From: an uncultured Lachnospiraceae bacterium
GTDB lineage: Bacteria > Bacillota > Clostridia > Lachnospirales > Lachnospiraceae
NCBI GenBank assembly: GCA_910587305.1
Contig: CAJUKV010000073.1
Location: 1-11,964 of the forward strand
DNA length: 11,964 nucleotides
Direction of reading: 5' to 3'
A program made the position numbers and the translations under genes. Below, in pieces: positions 1-6,789 of this stretch. The notes under the pieces are model-generated. The model was not told where the DNA came from. It worked only from the letters and a program-made list of their open reading frames with translations, and made no database searches. The first letter of the stretch is position 1, and each line of letters opens with the position of its first letter.

Positions 1-367
1 TACTAATTTCCTCATTTTGCCTGAAAATTTATGATACTTTCCCATAATTTTCTTTTATTACGTATTTTTATTTTGTGCATTTTAACATATTTTTCCTTAA
101 TCAAAGTCTTGCTTTTATAAAGAAATTTACATATTGTAGTGAATACATCTACTATGTACCATTATTCTCCACAGATTGAACTATTATTCATCAACAATTT
201 TCAAATTTTTTCCGTCGTTCTTATAAAGGGATGTCGCAAAACGGCAAATTCATACAATGTATAACCGTCATACGCCGGAAGTTTGGCATATATTGTGCAA
301 CGGCTAAGTTTTACAACAGCCCTCGTGGGATCTACGCGCTGCCAGGGCGGTATGCGGGTTTGTGCAT
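1..367. other. Gene-free stretch, AT-rich then mixed
   Basis: No convincing gene. Bases 1-200 are very AT-rich with scattered T and A runs and no clear promoter pair. From about 215 the composition changes to a mixed sequence in which short open frames overlap on both strands (about 60 codons each, roughly 201-416). Neither frame has a good ribosome site and neither resembles a family I can name. Open frames on both strands over the same bases fit a non-coding repeat or structured element better than a gene. It lies downstream of the minus-strand LacI gene and the two terminator-like hairpins that follow that gene. Confidence 0.5.
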
Positions 368-426
368 AAAAAAACCGAACCGGATAATAACCATACGTCA
401 ATACCGATGGCTTTAATCCGGTTCGG
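368..426 (-). terminator. Rho-independent terminator candidate
   Basis: Perfect 11-bp GC-rich inverted repeat, CCGAACCGGAT at 375-385 and ATCCGGTTCGG at 416-426. On the minus strand the second arm runs directly into seven T residues (368-374). The 30-nt loop is long but holds a small internal CCAT/ATGG pair. It is placed to end transcripts from the LacI gene, as the second of two such hairpins. Confidence 0.5.
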
Positions 427-444
427 ATCCTTTTCTTTCAAGTC

Positions 445-471
445 AAAAACCCTGCCCCAAGCAGCGGGGCA
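445..471 (-). terminator. Terminator-like hairpin after the LacI gene
   Basis: Arms TGCCCC (453-458) and GGGGCA (466-471) with a 7-nt loop. On the minus strand the stem is followed by GGG and five T residues. It lies about 85 nt beyond the LacI stop codon. The stem is short, so it is less certain than the hairpin at 368-426. Confidence 0.4.
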
Positions 472-548
472 TCAAATTTGAAACGCCCCAAGGGGGGCGG
501 CGCAAAAGACCCTCACGGCGGTCACTTGGCTCGTTGCTCGCGGGAATA
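453..548. repeat. GC-rich palindromic cluster, possible dispersed repeat
   Basis: Several short palindromes follow one another: TGCCCC/GGGGCA (453-471), TCAAATTTGA (472-481), CGCCCC/GGGGCG (484-499) and GACC/GGTC (509-522). The segment is far richer in GC than the AT-rich DNA at 1-200. The style resembles dispersed intergenic repeats of gut clostridia, but that is an impression from general familiarity. There is only one copy here, so I cannot show that it is repeated. Confidence 0.35.
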
Positions 549-556
549 AATTGGCG

Positions 557-1612
557 CTATAAAGCTGTCATTTGTTTTGTGGATTCTCCCTCCAACAATT
601 CACAGGGAAATATCCTGCTTACATTCTCACTTTTTTTGTCCACAATTTCAAACAGCATCGTAACCGAGCCCCTGGCAATCTCCCGGATAGGCTGTTTGAT
701 GGTGGTCAGCTTGGGGGTATAATAGGTTCCCATCTCGATTCCGTCAAAACCCGCTACCGAATAATCATCCGGCACCTTCTTGCCCGCCTCTGCGATTGCC
801 CTGCAGGCCCCAATCGCCATTGCATCGGAGAAAGCAAAAATACAGGTAAATTCTTTTCCGCTCTCTAACAACTCCTGGGTCATCCGGTAGCCGTTTTCCA
901 TGGAATAAAATCTGATATCACGCTTCATATGCAGAATTAACCCCTCATCCAATGTGATTCCATGCTCCTTAAGCGCGCTCTTATAGCCTTTCAGCCGGAG
1001 CTTTCCAATACTGGCATCATCAGGTTTCCCGGAGAGCACGGCAATCTTTTTATGCCCCAGCCTTATCAGATAATCCGTCATCCGGTAGCCTTCTTTTTCA
1101 TCGTCCACGCAAAAAACAGAGTACTCTTCCGAGGAAATCCTATCAACATTATATCCTGCTGTGGAAAGCACAAAGGGGACGCGGAGTTTTTGCAGCTTTT
1201 CCTTTTCCCGGACAAAATATCCTCCCAGAAAGATAACCCCTGCAAGCTTCTTCTCCTTGGCAAGCTCTATGGCAACATCCACTTCATATTCGTCAAAATT
1301 CACATATCGGATTACCATGGAATATTTTCTTTTCTTGATTTCTTCTTCCATAATCTGTACGGCATCTGCAAACAAAGGGTTGGAAACGCCTTTCACTACC
1401 ACCGCAATACATTTCCCGTCAATTCTTCTTAAATTTCTCGCACTGTTGTTGGGAATATAGCCGTATTCCTGGATAGCGTCCGTAATTTTTTGTTTTGTCT
1501 TCGGGCTGATGTCCGGATGATTGTTAATTGCCCTGGACACCGTGCTGACGCCTACCCCGCACAATTTTGCAATATCTTTTATCGTAATTTCTTCTGTGTT
1601 AAGCGCTTCTAT
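557..1612 (-). CDS. LacI-family transcriptional repressor (ATA start)
   Basis: A DNA-binding repressor that probably responds to a sugar or sugar phosphate; the ligand is unknown. With the start proposed here it has 351 residues, normal for the family. Residues 10-30 form the LacI helix-turn-helix (TIKDIAKLCGVGVSTVSRAIN), followed by the hinge near 50-62 and a periplasmic-binding-protein-like effector domain (about 65-345), including the family-type stretch FAFSDAMAIGA and VAGFDGIEMG. No ATG, GTG or TTG lies at the expected place. The first usable conventional codon is TTG at 1564, which would remove the first recognition-domain helix. The frame stays open upstream to an ATA at 1612, 10 nt after AGGAAGAGG. 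No sugar gene is adjacent, so its regulon cannot be read from context. Confidence 0.88.
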   Translation of the reverse strand: MEALNTEEITIKDIAKLCGVGVSTVSRAINNHPDISPKTKQKITDAIQEYGYIPNNSARNLRRIDGKCIAVVVKGVSNPLFADAVQIMEEEIKKRKYSMVIRYVNFDEYEVDVAIELAKEKKLAGVIFLGGYFVREKEKLQKLRVPFVLSTAGYNVDRISSEEYSVFCVDDEKEGYRMTDYLIRLGHKKIAVLSGKPDDASIGKLRLKGYKSALKEHGITLDEGLILHMKRDIRFYSMENGYRMTQELLESGKEFTCIFAFSDAMAIGACRAIAEAGKKVPDDYSVAGFDGIEMGTYYTPKLTTIKQPIREIARGSVTMLFEIVDKKSENVSRIFPCELLEGESTKQMTAL

Positions 1613-2016
1613 ACTAAATACACCTCTTCCTTTTTTTATTCAAATTCTTATGATATCTTTTCTTTTGTTTATGGTATAACAGGCGATCCGTAAATCTTTG
1701 TTCCAAAAGCGTTCCCTGGCAAAGGAACCTTTAAAACAACAATACTTATCATAATAAAACTAATTTCATTTTTCAATATCTTTCACAATAATAAATATAT
1801 TTTTCCATTTATTCCCACAAGCAGCAACGAGACCAAACGTGCCGGCAAACCAATAAACAAATCGCAAACTGTTGGCAAATTGTGATATACTAAAATCGCC
1901 TCACATCACAAAAAAGCAAAAAAGGCGATGAAAAAGCGATTCAAGCAGGCAGGCGTATGTTTTTGCCGTCTCCTCAACCATCACTTTACATTTAATGCTG
2001 AGATTTCAATCACCGC
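1613..2016. other. Long intergenic region between divergent regulators
   Basis: No gene seen. It holds a small minus-strand hairpin (GTTCC 1711-1715 with GGAAC 1724-1728) upstream of the LacI gene and an AT-rich tract at 1740-1810. Three near-direct repeats of the form GGCAAA/CGCAAA occur at about 1843-1880, and an extended -10-like TGATATACT at 1883-1891 on the + strand lacks a good -35. Arms ATCGCC (1895-1900) and GGCGAT (1924-1929) could pair, as could TCAAGC (1941-1946) and GCTTGA (2015-2020). None of these is decisive. Confidence 0.4.
1623..1631 (-). promoter_or_regulatory. Ribosome-binding site deciding the LacI start
   Basis: AGGAAGAGG on the minus strand, 10 nt before the ATA at 1612. 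The GTG that overlaps it (1622-1620) is in another frame and meets a TAG after four codons. The site therefore points to the ATA, or less well to ATT at 1588, as the functional start. Confidence 0.5.
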
Positions 2017-2044
2017 TTGATTTTAGCACGGACTTTCCTATGCT
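2017..2044 (+). promoter_or_regulatory. Sigma-A-like promoter of the XRE regulator
   Basis: TTGATT (2017-2022), 16-nt spacer, TATGCT (2039-2044). This predicts a start of transcription near 2051, just before the folded leader. It is a moderate match; the overlapping inverted repeat makes it more believable. Confidence 0.45.
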
Positions 2045-2049
2045 AAAAT
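2020..2049. promoter_or_regulatory. Inverted-repeat operator candidate
   Basis: Perfect 9-bp arms ATTTTAGCA (2020-2028) and TGCTAAAAT (2041-2049) with a 12-bp spacer, so arm centres are 21 bp apart, about two helical turns. One arm overlaps the -35 and the other the -10 of the promoter above. This is what an autorepressor site for the adjacent XRE protein would look like. It lies upstream of the predicted transcript, so it is unlikely to act as an RNA hairpin. Confidence 0.5.
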
Positions 2050-2050
2050 A

Positions 2051-2151
2051 GTCTTACATGAAAAAGACGCACGGGTGGCCAACGTGTGAAATTTTCGAAA
2101 ATGCTTAAACAAGCAGCGTTTTTCATATCTATTTGAGCCGCCAAAGGCGGC
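2051..2151 (+). promoter_or_regulatory. Folded 5' leader of the XRE gene
   Basis: Predicted leader with several stems. An outer stem pairs 2058-2070 with 2116-2126 (11 bp, two-nt GA bulge). Inside are a small ACG/CGT pair near 2071-2085, the palindrome ATTTTCGAAAAT (2091-2102) and TGCTT/AAGCA (2102-2115, loop AAAC). A strong GCCGCC-AAA-GGCGGC hairpin (2137-2151) ends 2 nt before the GGAGG ribosome site (2154-2158). It matches no riboswitch I recognise. The hairpin next to the ribosome site could tune translation. Confidence 0.4.
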
Positions 2152-2164
2152 ATGGAGGATTATT

Positions 2165-2881
2165 ATGTTTGATATCATGAAAGTAGCCGCAAATATTAAA
2201 GAGGCAAGAATTGCCCAAAACATGACACAAATGAGTCTGGCCGACGCCATGGAGGTGAGCTATCAGGCGGTGTCCAATTGGGAGAGGGGAAATTCCATGC
2301 CGGACATTGCCAAGCTTGAACAGCTCTGCCAAATTTTGCAAATCAGTTTTGCGCAGCTTTTCGGGGCGGAAAATGAATCCCTCACTATCGCCAAAGTCAC
2401 AGGAAAAGACGAAAGCTCCGCCATCACCCTGGAGGAAATAAAAGAGCTTGCGCCCCTTCTTTCTCCCCGGAAGATTAAGCAGCTGTTAGAGCACAACCGA
2501 CGGCTGGATAAAGAGGAGAGCGCCCAGGCTGAAAACAAAATTGACTGTTCTGTTCTCATAGGGCTTGCGCCTTTTCTGGAACAGGAAGATTTAGAGAATC
2601 TTGCCGCCGGGTTAGAGGGCGAAATAAATCCTGAAGACCTTATCAGCCTTGCTCCCTTTTTAGGCCGCAACAGTTTAGATAAGCTCAGCCGGAATCTTAC
2701 GGGAGAAGCCGACATAGAAATTATTATGGGACTTGCGCCCTTTTTATCCGAAAAGGGGCTAAGTAACCTCCTGCAGCATTATCAGGGAAATCTTAATTGG
2801 GAACATATAATGTCCCTCGCTCCCTTTTTAGGTCAGGATTCCTTGAAAAATCTGCTTTTATCTAATCAAAACGAAAACTAA
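2165..2881 (+). CDS. XRE-family regulator with C-terminal LAPFL repeats
   Basis: Cytoplasmic DNA-binding protein of 238 residues. Residues 6-66 are a Cro/C1-type helix-turn-helix (IKEARIAQNMTQMSLADAM, then VSYQAVSNWERG and the PDIAKLEQLCQILQIS helix). An acidic linker follows, then a repeat array: LAPLL at 95, then LAPFL at 134, 162, 190 and 218, the last four spaced by exactly 28 residues. Each unit has the form LAPFL-x4-L-x2-L and ends in an acidic or aliphatic helix, so an alpha-helical solenoid is likely. The start is set by GGAGG six nt upstream. It is the only + strand gene, isolated between the LacI gene and the MATE operon. Its target is unknown; the palindrome over its promoter suggests autoregulation. 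The repeats may mediate oligomerisation or partner binding (inference). Confidence 0.85.
   Translation: MFDIMKVAANIKEARIAQNMTQMSLADAMEVSYQAVSNWERGNSMPDIAKLEQLCQILQISFAQLFGAENESLTIAKVTGKDESSAITLEEIKELAPLLSPRKIKQLLEHNRRLDKEESAQAENKIDCSVLIGLAPFLEQEDLENLAAGLEGEINPEDLISLAPFLGRNSLDKLSRNLTGEADIEIIMGLAPFLSEKGLSNLLQHYQGNLNWEHIMSLAPFLGQDSLKNLLLSNQNEN
2564..2830 (+). repeat. In-frame 84-bp repeats coding LAPFL units
   Basis: Three complete 84-nt units starting at 2564, 2648 and 2732, and a fourth, partial unit at 2816. The segment coding LAPFL is the best conserved in DNA (CTTGCGCC or CTCGCTCC followed by a T-rich tract). The rest differs between copies, so the duplications are old and held by protein selection. 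Confidence 0.75.
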
Positions 2882-2928
2882 AAATACAATAACATCATTT
2901 AATTTCTACCGCATTCTTTTCCATATGT

Positions 2929-2972
2929 AAGGCGGAGAAGGAAGTCGCATCGTAGGCTTCCTTCTCCGCCTT
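2929..2972. terminator. Shared hairpin between convergent genes
   Basis: Perfect 16-bp inverted repeat: 2929-2944 pairs with 2957-2972 around a 12-nt loop. It sits between the stop of the + strand XRE gene and the stop of the minus-strand MATE gene. Neither side has a proper T run, so it is a weak classical terminator. It may still act as a two-way 3' end or RNA-stability structure. Confidence 0.6.
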
Positions 2973-3002
2973 GCCAAATCAACTTTATTTTAAGGCAGCG
3001 TT

Positions 3003-4346
3003 TCACTTTCCTGTCTTTTGTCCTATCACCACATAATAAGACACTCCCAAAAGCACCGCCGCTCCCGTCCATGCAAGGATTTCCGCATAAAAAATCCCTT
3101 CCTGTCCTAAAAACCTCGGAAAAACAATGGCCGCAGTAACGCGCATCATAAATTCCGCCAATCCTGAAAGCATTGGTATCACCGTGTTTCCAAGTCCCTG
3201 AAGCCCTGAGCGGTAAACATACAATGCGTAAAGCACTATCAAAAAATAACTCATGATATTCAGGTAATGACGGGCAATTAAAAGCACCTGTTCCGTTTCC
3301 TCAGGATTTCCCGATACAAACAGGGAAAGAATTGCCCTCCCAAAAACCAGCATAAGCAGGGATATCGCCAGGGCAGTCACCGATGAAATGATAATTCCGC
3401 TTCGAATCCCCTTCCTTATACGCTCATAATTTCCCGCCCCATAGTTCTGGGCCACATAAGTGGTAATTGCATAGCCAAAGGACGTTGCCGCCACCTCAAG
3501 GAGGCCGTACAGCTTATTGGTAGCTGTGAATCCCGCCACAAAAAGAAAGCCGAATCCGTTAACCACCGACTGCACCACCATGCCGCCAACACTGATGATT
3601 GTATTTTGGAACATAACCGGTACGCCCAAAAAAAGCAGACGCTTTAGCATACTTCCCTCAGGCACAATATGCGTTCTGTCAATATGTACACATCCAAGGG
3701 ATCTCATAGCCCAAAGACAGGCAAAGAGCGCACACCCCTGGGCAAATAAAGTGGCTCCGGCAGCTCCGGCAATTCCCAGGTGCAATCCCATCACAAACAA
3801 AAGATCCAGCCCAATATTCACAAGCGCTGCAACTACCATTGCAACTAACGGCGTTTTACTGTCTCCTAAGGCTCTTAAAAGCGCGGAAGCAAAATTGTAA
3901 AGCAGGGTAATCGGAATCCCGGCCCACAAAATCCTCAGATACAGCTCGGCCCCTGCAAAAATATTGTCCGGCGTCTTTAAAAGTCTGAGCGCAGGCGCAA
4001 TCATCAGCTGCCCAAGGAAAATCATCAGGCATACGGCTCCTGCCGAAAGCACCAGCGCATTTCCGATTGTCTTTTTTAAATCTTCGTATTTCCCGGCTCC
4101 ATAATACTGGGAAAATAAAATGGAAAAGCCCTGGGTAAGCCCCGTTGCCAGACCAAAAAACAGCCAGCTAAGCCATTCCGACGCTCCCAGGGAGGCAAGC
4201 GCCTCCACTCCTACGCCCTGCCCCACAATGATGGTGTCCACCAGCGTATACATCTGCTGGAAAAGATTGCCTATCATCAGCGGCAGCGCAAAGAAAATGA
4301 GAAGCTTTGCCGGATTTCCTTCCGTAAAATTTCTTGTTTTTTCCAT
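3003..4346 (-). CDS. MATE-family multidrug/cation antiporter
   Basis: Inner-membrane exporter of the multidrug and toxic compound extrusion family, which expels organic cations or other small molecules in exchange for Na+ or H+. At 447 residues with about 12 hydrophobic spans it is full length. The two halves are visible as related motifs: the N-half opens with LPLMIGNLFQQMYTLVDTII and the C-half with GVPVMFQNTIISVGGMVVQS. ALLRALGDSKTP and YRSGLQGLGNTVIP are the matching loops. It is the last gene of an operon. Its ATG comes 3 nt after the TAA of the YbjQ gene with no ribosome site visible, so translation is probably coupled. The substrate cannot be told from sequence. Confidence 0.93.
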   Translation of the reverse strand: MEKTRNFTEGNPAKLLIFFALPLMIGNLFQQMYTLVDTIIVGQGVGVEALASLGASEWLSWLFFGLATGLTQGFSILFSQYYGAGKYEDLKKTIGNALVLSAGAVCLMIFLGQLMIAPALRLLKTPDNIFAGAELYLRILWAGIPITLLYNFASALLRALGDSKTPLVAMVVAALVNIGLDLLFVMGLHLGIAGAAGATLFAQGCALFACLWAMRSLGCVHIDRTHIVPEGSMLKRLLFLGVPVMFQNTIISVGGMVVQSVVNGFGFLFVAGFTATNKLYGLLEVAATSFGYAITTYVAQNYGAGNYERIRKGIRSGIIISSVTALAISLLMLVFGRAILSLFVSGNPEETEQVLLIARHYLNIMSYFLIVLYALYVYRSGLQGLGNTVIPMLSGLAEFMMRVTAAIVFPRFLGQEGIFYAEILAWTGAAVLLGVSYYVVIGQKTGK

Positions 4347-4349
4347 AGT

Positions 4350-4661
4350 TTATTTGAATTTTACCGCGGTTCCATATGCCATTACCTCCGCAGCCCCCTG
4401 CATAACCGCAGCGGACGCGTAACGGATATTCACCACAGCATCAGCCCCCATTTTTTCTGCTTCTTCTACCATGCGCTTCGTTGCAAGCGCCCTGGCATCG
4501 TTCATCATCTCTGTGTAAGCCTTCAATTCGCCGCCAACCAGCGTCTTAAAACCCTGGGTAATATCATGTCCCACATTTTTAGACTGAATTGTGCTGCCCT
4601 TTACAAGCCCCATCATCTCCAACTCTTTCCCACTGATATAATCAGTATTTACTAAGATCAT
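4350..4661 (-). CDS. ybjQ: YbjQ/UPF0145 family protein
   Basis: Small cytoplasmic protein of 103 residues, the usual length for the UPF0145/DUF74 family, which is sometimes labelled a putative heavy-metal-binding domain. The family signature is clear in the C-half: ARALATKRMVEEAEKMGADA followed by VVNIRY, then a glycine-containing strand near the end (AYGTAVKFK). The biochemical role of the family is not established. The start is firm: AAGGAGGAGAGG lies just upstream, inside the last codons of the preceding gene, which it overlaps by 20 nt. The MATE gene follows after 3 nt, so all three genes are probably made together. Confidence 0.9.
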   Translation of the reverse strand: MILVNTDYISGKELEMMGLVKGSTIQSKNVGHDITQGFKTLVGGELKAYTEMMNDARALATKRMVEEAEKMGADAVVNIRYASAAVMQGAAEVMAYGTAVKFK

Positions 4662-4869
4662 CTTCCTCTCCTCCTTCGATTTCCCTGATCCTGCTTGCCA
4701 GAACGCCTATCATAACGGCTCCCAATAAAAACGGTATCGCCACCATCAAAGCTTTTACCTGCGGTGGAATACCTTTTATTGCCATGAAAAGCGCTGCCAT
4801 TCCAATGTAATATAGCAGCACAATAATGGTAACGATAATCGGCGCTATCATCTTTTTCCCATGTTTCAT
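4642..4869 (-). CDS. Small two-helix membrane protein
   Basis: A 75-residue protein I cannot name. A short basic N-terminus (MKHGKK) leads into two hydrophobic spans at about residues 7-29 (APIIVTIIVLLYYIGMAALF) and 38-59 (VKALMVAIPFLLGAVMIGVL). An acidic tail, RIREIEGGEEDDLSKY, follows. The start at 4869 is chosen because AGGGGG lies 7 nt upstream. An ATG two codons earlier (4875) sits too close to that site. A longer frame reaching 5013 would run through the chemoreceptor terminator and promoter and is not real. It is first in an operon with YbjQ and MATE and may be a membrane partner of one of them (inference). Confidence 0.75.
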   Translation of the reverse strand: MKHGKKMIAPIIVTIIVLLYYIGMAALFMAIKGIPPQVKALMVAIPFLLGAVMIGVLASRIREIEGGEEDDLSKY

Positions 4870-4918
4870 GTCCATACCCCCTGTATACAACAGGCAAAGC
4901 CTGATCTTTCTGCCCCAT

Positions 4919-4947
4919 AGTATACCAGAAACTTCACACACTATCAA
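4919..4947 (-). promoter_or_regulatory. Sigma-A promoter of the YbjQ-MATE operon
   Basis: TTGATA (4947-4942), 17-nt spacer ending in TGG, TATACT (4924-4919). It therefore has an extended -10 as well. The predicted leader is about 43 nt and holds a CAGGC-TTT-GCCTG hairpin (4891-4903) just before the ribosome site. Confidence 0.75.
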
Positions 4948-4970
4948 TCCGGGAAAATAATAAAAGCGCG

Positions 4971-5010
4971 GAAAAAAAGGCCGCCGCTTCATGCGGACGG
5001 CCTCTTTTTT
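4971..5010 (-). terminator. Terminator of the chemoreceptor gene
   Basis: GC-rich stem pairing 4978-4987 with 4993-5003 (one bulged base, loop TTCAT). On the minus strand it is followed by seven T residues. It begins about 13 nt past the stop codon of the chemotaxis gene. A T run is also present on the other strand. Confidence 0.85.
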
Positions 5011-5015
5011 CATTT

Positions 5016-6710
5016 TTAAATAACAAACTGTTCTATCAGGCCAACCATCGTCTCGACCTGTGCCTTCTGCTGTTCGCTGACAGCCGCTGTCTCCTGTGAA
5101 GTAGCCGAGTTGTTGTCCACTACTGCTGACACCTCCGAAATGTTTTCATTCATGTCATGCATATGCGCCACATCCTGTTCAAGTTTCTCCCTGATCTGCT
5201 CCATTTTCTCTGTCGCCAGTTTTGCGTCTCCCATTACCCGATTCATATTTTCAGAGGTCTCGTCGGCAATGGTAAGCCCCCTCTTCATAGCCTCAAGGGT
5301 CAGTTCAATCAACTGCGTAGTTTTTCCGGCGGCTTTTGCAGATTCGTCCGCAAGATTTTTTACCTGGTCTGCCACTACGGCAAAGCCCTTTCCTGATTCT
5401 CCCGCCCTTGCCGCTTCAATGGCAGCATTTAAAGAAAGGAGGTTTGTCTGGGACGCGATGTCCTCGATAGCCCCGATGATGGTACCGATCTGCTCGGAAC
5501 ATTTGCTGATTTCCTCAATGGCTTGCTTTAACTCCTGAAGCTTTTGATTTCCTTTTTCAAGGGTTGCGCCGGCTGTGGTAGCGAGCCGTGCGGATTCCCT
5601 TGCATCTAAGGAATTCTGTTCCATACTTTGGGTCATGCTTTCAAATACCGATGCAAGTTCGGAAACCTTTGTAGCCTGGGAAGTACATCCCTGCGCCAGA
5701 TCATCGGCAGCGCAGGCTAATTGTTCGGAACCGCTGTCTATCTCCTTGGAAACGACGCGGATAGTCTGTAAGGTTTGCCTCATTTTCTCTCCGATTTTAA
5801 GGAAAGATTCTTTGATTTCAACGAATACGCCCACATATTCCTGTTCTATATGTATATCGTAATTGCCATTTCCCATTTGTTCCAATATTGCGGATATTTC
5901 TTTTACCATGTTAAGCAGATTCCGTTTCATAAAAGCGATAGCCGATACCATCCGCCCCACTTCGCTGTCGTCTTCCTTTAAATCCAAAACGGTATCAAAT
6001 TCGCCTTTTGCCAGCGCACCCATCTGTACGGAAACTTTCTGGATCGGATTTAAAAGTTCCTTTTGCGCAAACTTAATCACTCTTACAATCTGCACAATGA
6101 TAAAGATAAATGCTCCTACAAGCAAAAGCTCTAAAATATACTGCAAAATCGAAAGGAAATCTTGACTTTGACTTTTCCTGTCTAAAATGGTTTCAATGGT
6201 CTCGTCGGTAAGCTCGTTGATTTCATTGACGGTATTGGAATACTCCACACTAAACACATAAGACATTGCCGTCTCCAGATCCCCATTCTCAGCATAGGTC
6301 ATTGCCTCTTCTTCTAATGGAACAAGGTTTTCGGAAAGGGAAGCGATACTGTCCAGGCTTGTCCATTCTTCCTCGGTGATTCCACATTTTTTCAGGACCT
6401 CCAAAGCCTTTTCACGGTTTTGGGTCTCATTTAATTCTTTCATGTAAGCATTGTAATAACTCCTTTGACCTGTGACGGCAAACGACTGCACATCATGTGT
6501 CAGTGTCTTTGAGCCAATCCGGTACTGGTTTAACGCTGTGGTGGCATTGACCTGCGCCGTCTGTATCTTCGACATGGCTATGTTGAAGATAATAAATGCT
6601 ATCAGCAGGATAGTACCCAGCCCCACCGCAATAAATGCCTGCATTACTATAGCCTTAAGCCTTGCAGCCTGGCCTACTTCTTTTTGTTGATTACTTGTAC
6701 GTTTTCCCAT
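5016..6710 (-). CDS. Methyl-accepting chemotaxis protein
   Basis: Membrane chemoreceptor that passes ligand signals to CheA/CheW. From the start chosen it has 564 residues: transmembrane helix about 20-46, external sensor about 47-186 (mostly helical, no family I can assign), second helix about 187-212, HAMP about 213-265 (NPIQKVS and DSEVGRM). A possible second HAMP-like segment lies near 272-310. The signalling domain has the conserved hairpin tip near 408-456 (IASQTNLLSLNAAIEAARAG and KGFAVVADQVKNLADES). No CheR/CheB tail pentapeptide is visible. The ATG at 6710 has AGGGAG nine nt upstream; the ATG at 6743 lies about 10 nt from the predicted transcript start with no ribosome site. No chemotaxis or flagellar genes are nearby, so this is an orphan receptor. 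Confidence 0.93.
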   Translation of the reverse strand: MGKRTSNQQKEVGQAARLKAIVMQAFIAVGLGTILLIAFIIFNIAMSKIQTAQVNATTALNQYRIGSKTLTHDVQSFAVTGQRSYYNAYMKELNETQNREKALEVLKKCGITEEEWTSLDSIASLSENLVPLEEEAMTYAENGDLETAMSYVFSVEYSNTVNEINELTDETIETILDRKSQSQDFLSILQYILELLLVGAFIFIIVQIVRVIKFAQKELLNPIQKVSVQMGALAKGEFDTVLDLKEDDSEVGRMVSAIAFMKRNLLNMVKEISAILEQMGNGNYDIHIEQEYVGVFVEIKESFLKIGEKMRQTLQTIRVVSKEIDSGSEQLACAADDLAQGCTSQATKVSELASVFESMTQSMEQNSLDARESARLATTAGATLEKGNQKLQELKQAIEEISKCSEQIGTIIGAIEDIASQTNLLSLNAAIEAARAGESGKGFAVVADQVKNLADESAKAAGKTTQLIELTLEAMKRGLTIADETSENMNRVMGDAKLATEKMEQIREKLEQDVAHMHDMNENISEVSAVVDNNSATSQETAAVSEQQKAQVETMVGLIEQFVI

Positions 6711-6760
6711 TTTCCTCTTCTCCCTACATAAATAGTCTTCCATTAGGTAACTCTGTTATA

Positions 6761-6789
6761 ATTATACTGTAGATCGGGGAAGGGGTCAA
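6761..6789 (-). promoter_or_regulatory. Consensus promoter of the chemoreceptor
   Basis: TTGACC (6789-6784), 17-nt spacer, perfect TATAAT (6766-6761). Transcription should start near 6754. This is a housekeeping-type promoter rather than the sigma-28 type often used for chemotaxis genes. Confidence 0.8.

Noticed and set aside
231..416. Open frames of about 60 codons on both strands
   Set aside because: They overlap each other, lack ribosome sites and match no family I recognise; a non-coding repeat is the simpler reading.
962..1432. A 156-codon + strand frame inside the LacI gene
   Set aside because: It is antisense to a clear LacI-family protein and has no ribosome site or family features.
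3517..3900. Plus-strand frame inside the first MATE gene
   Set aside because: A shadow of the MATE reading frame, biased in composition by the hydrophobic codons opposite.
4870..5013. N-terminal extension of the small membrane protein to 123 residues
   Set aside because: It would be translated through the chemoreceptor terminator and the operon's own promoter; a good ribosome site supports the start at 4869.
6711..6743. Chemoreceptor start at 6743, adding 11 residues
   Set aside because: It lies about 10 nt from the predicted transcription start and has no ribosome site, unlike the ATG at 6710.
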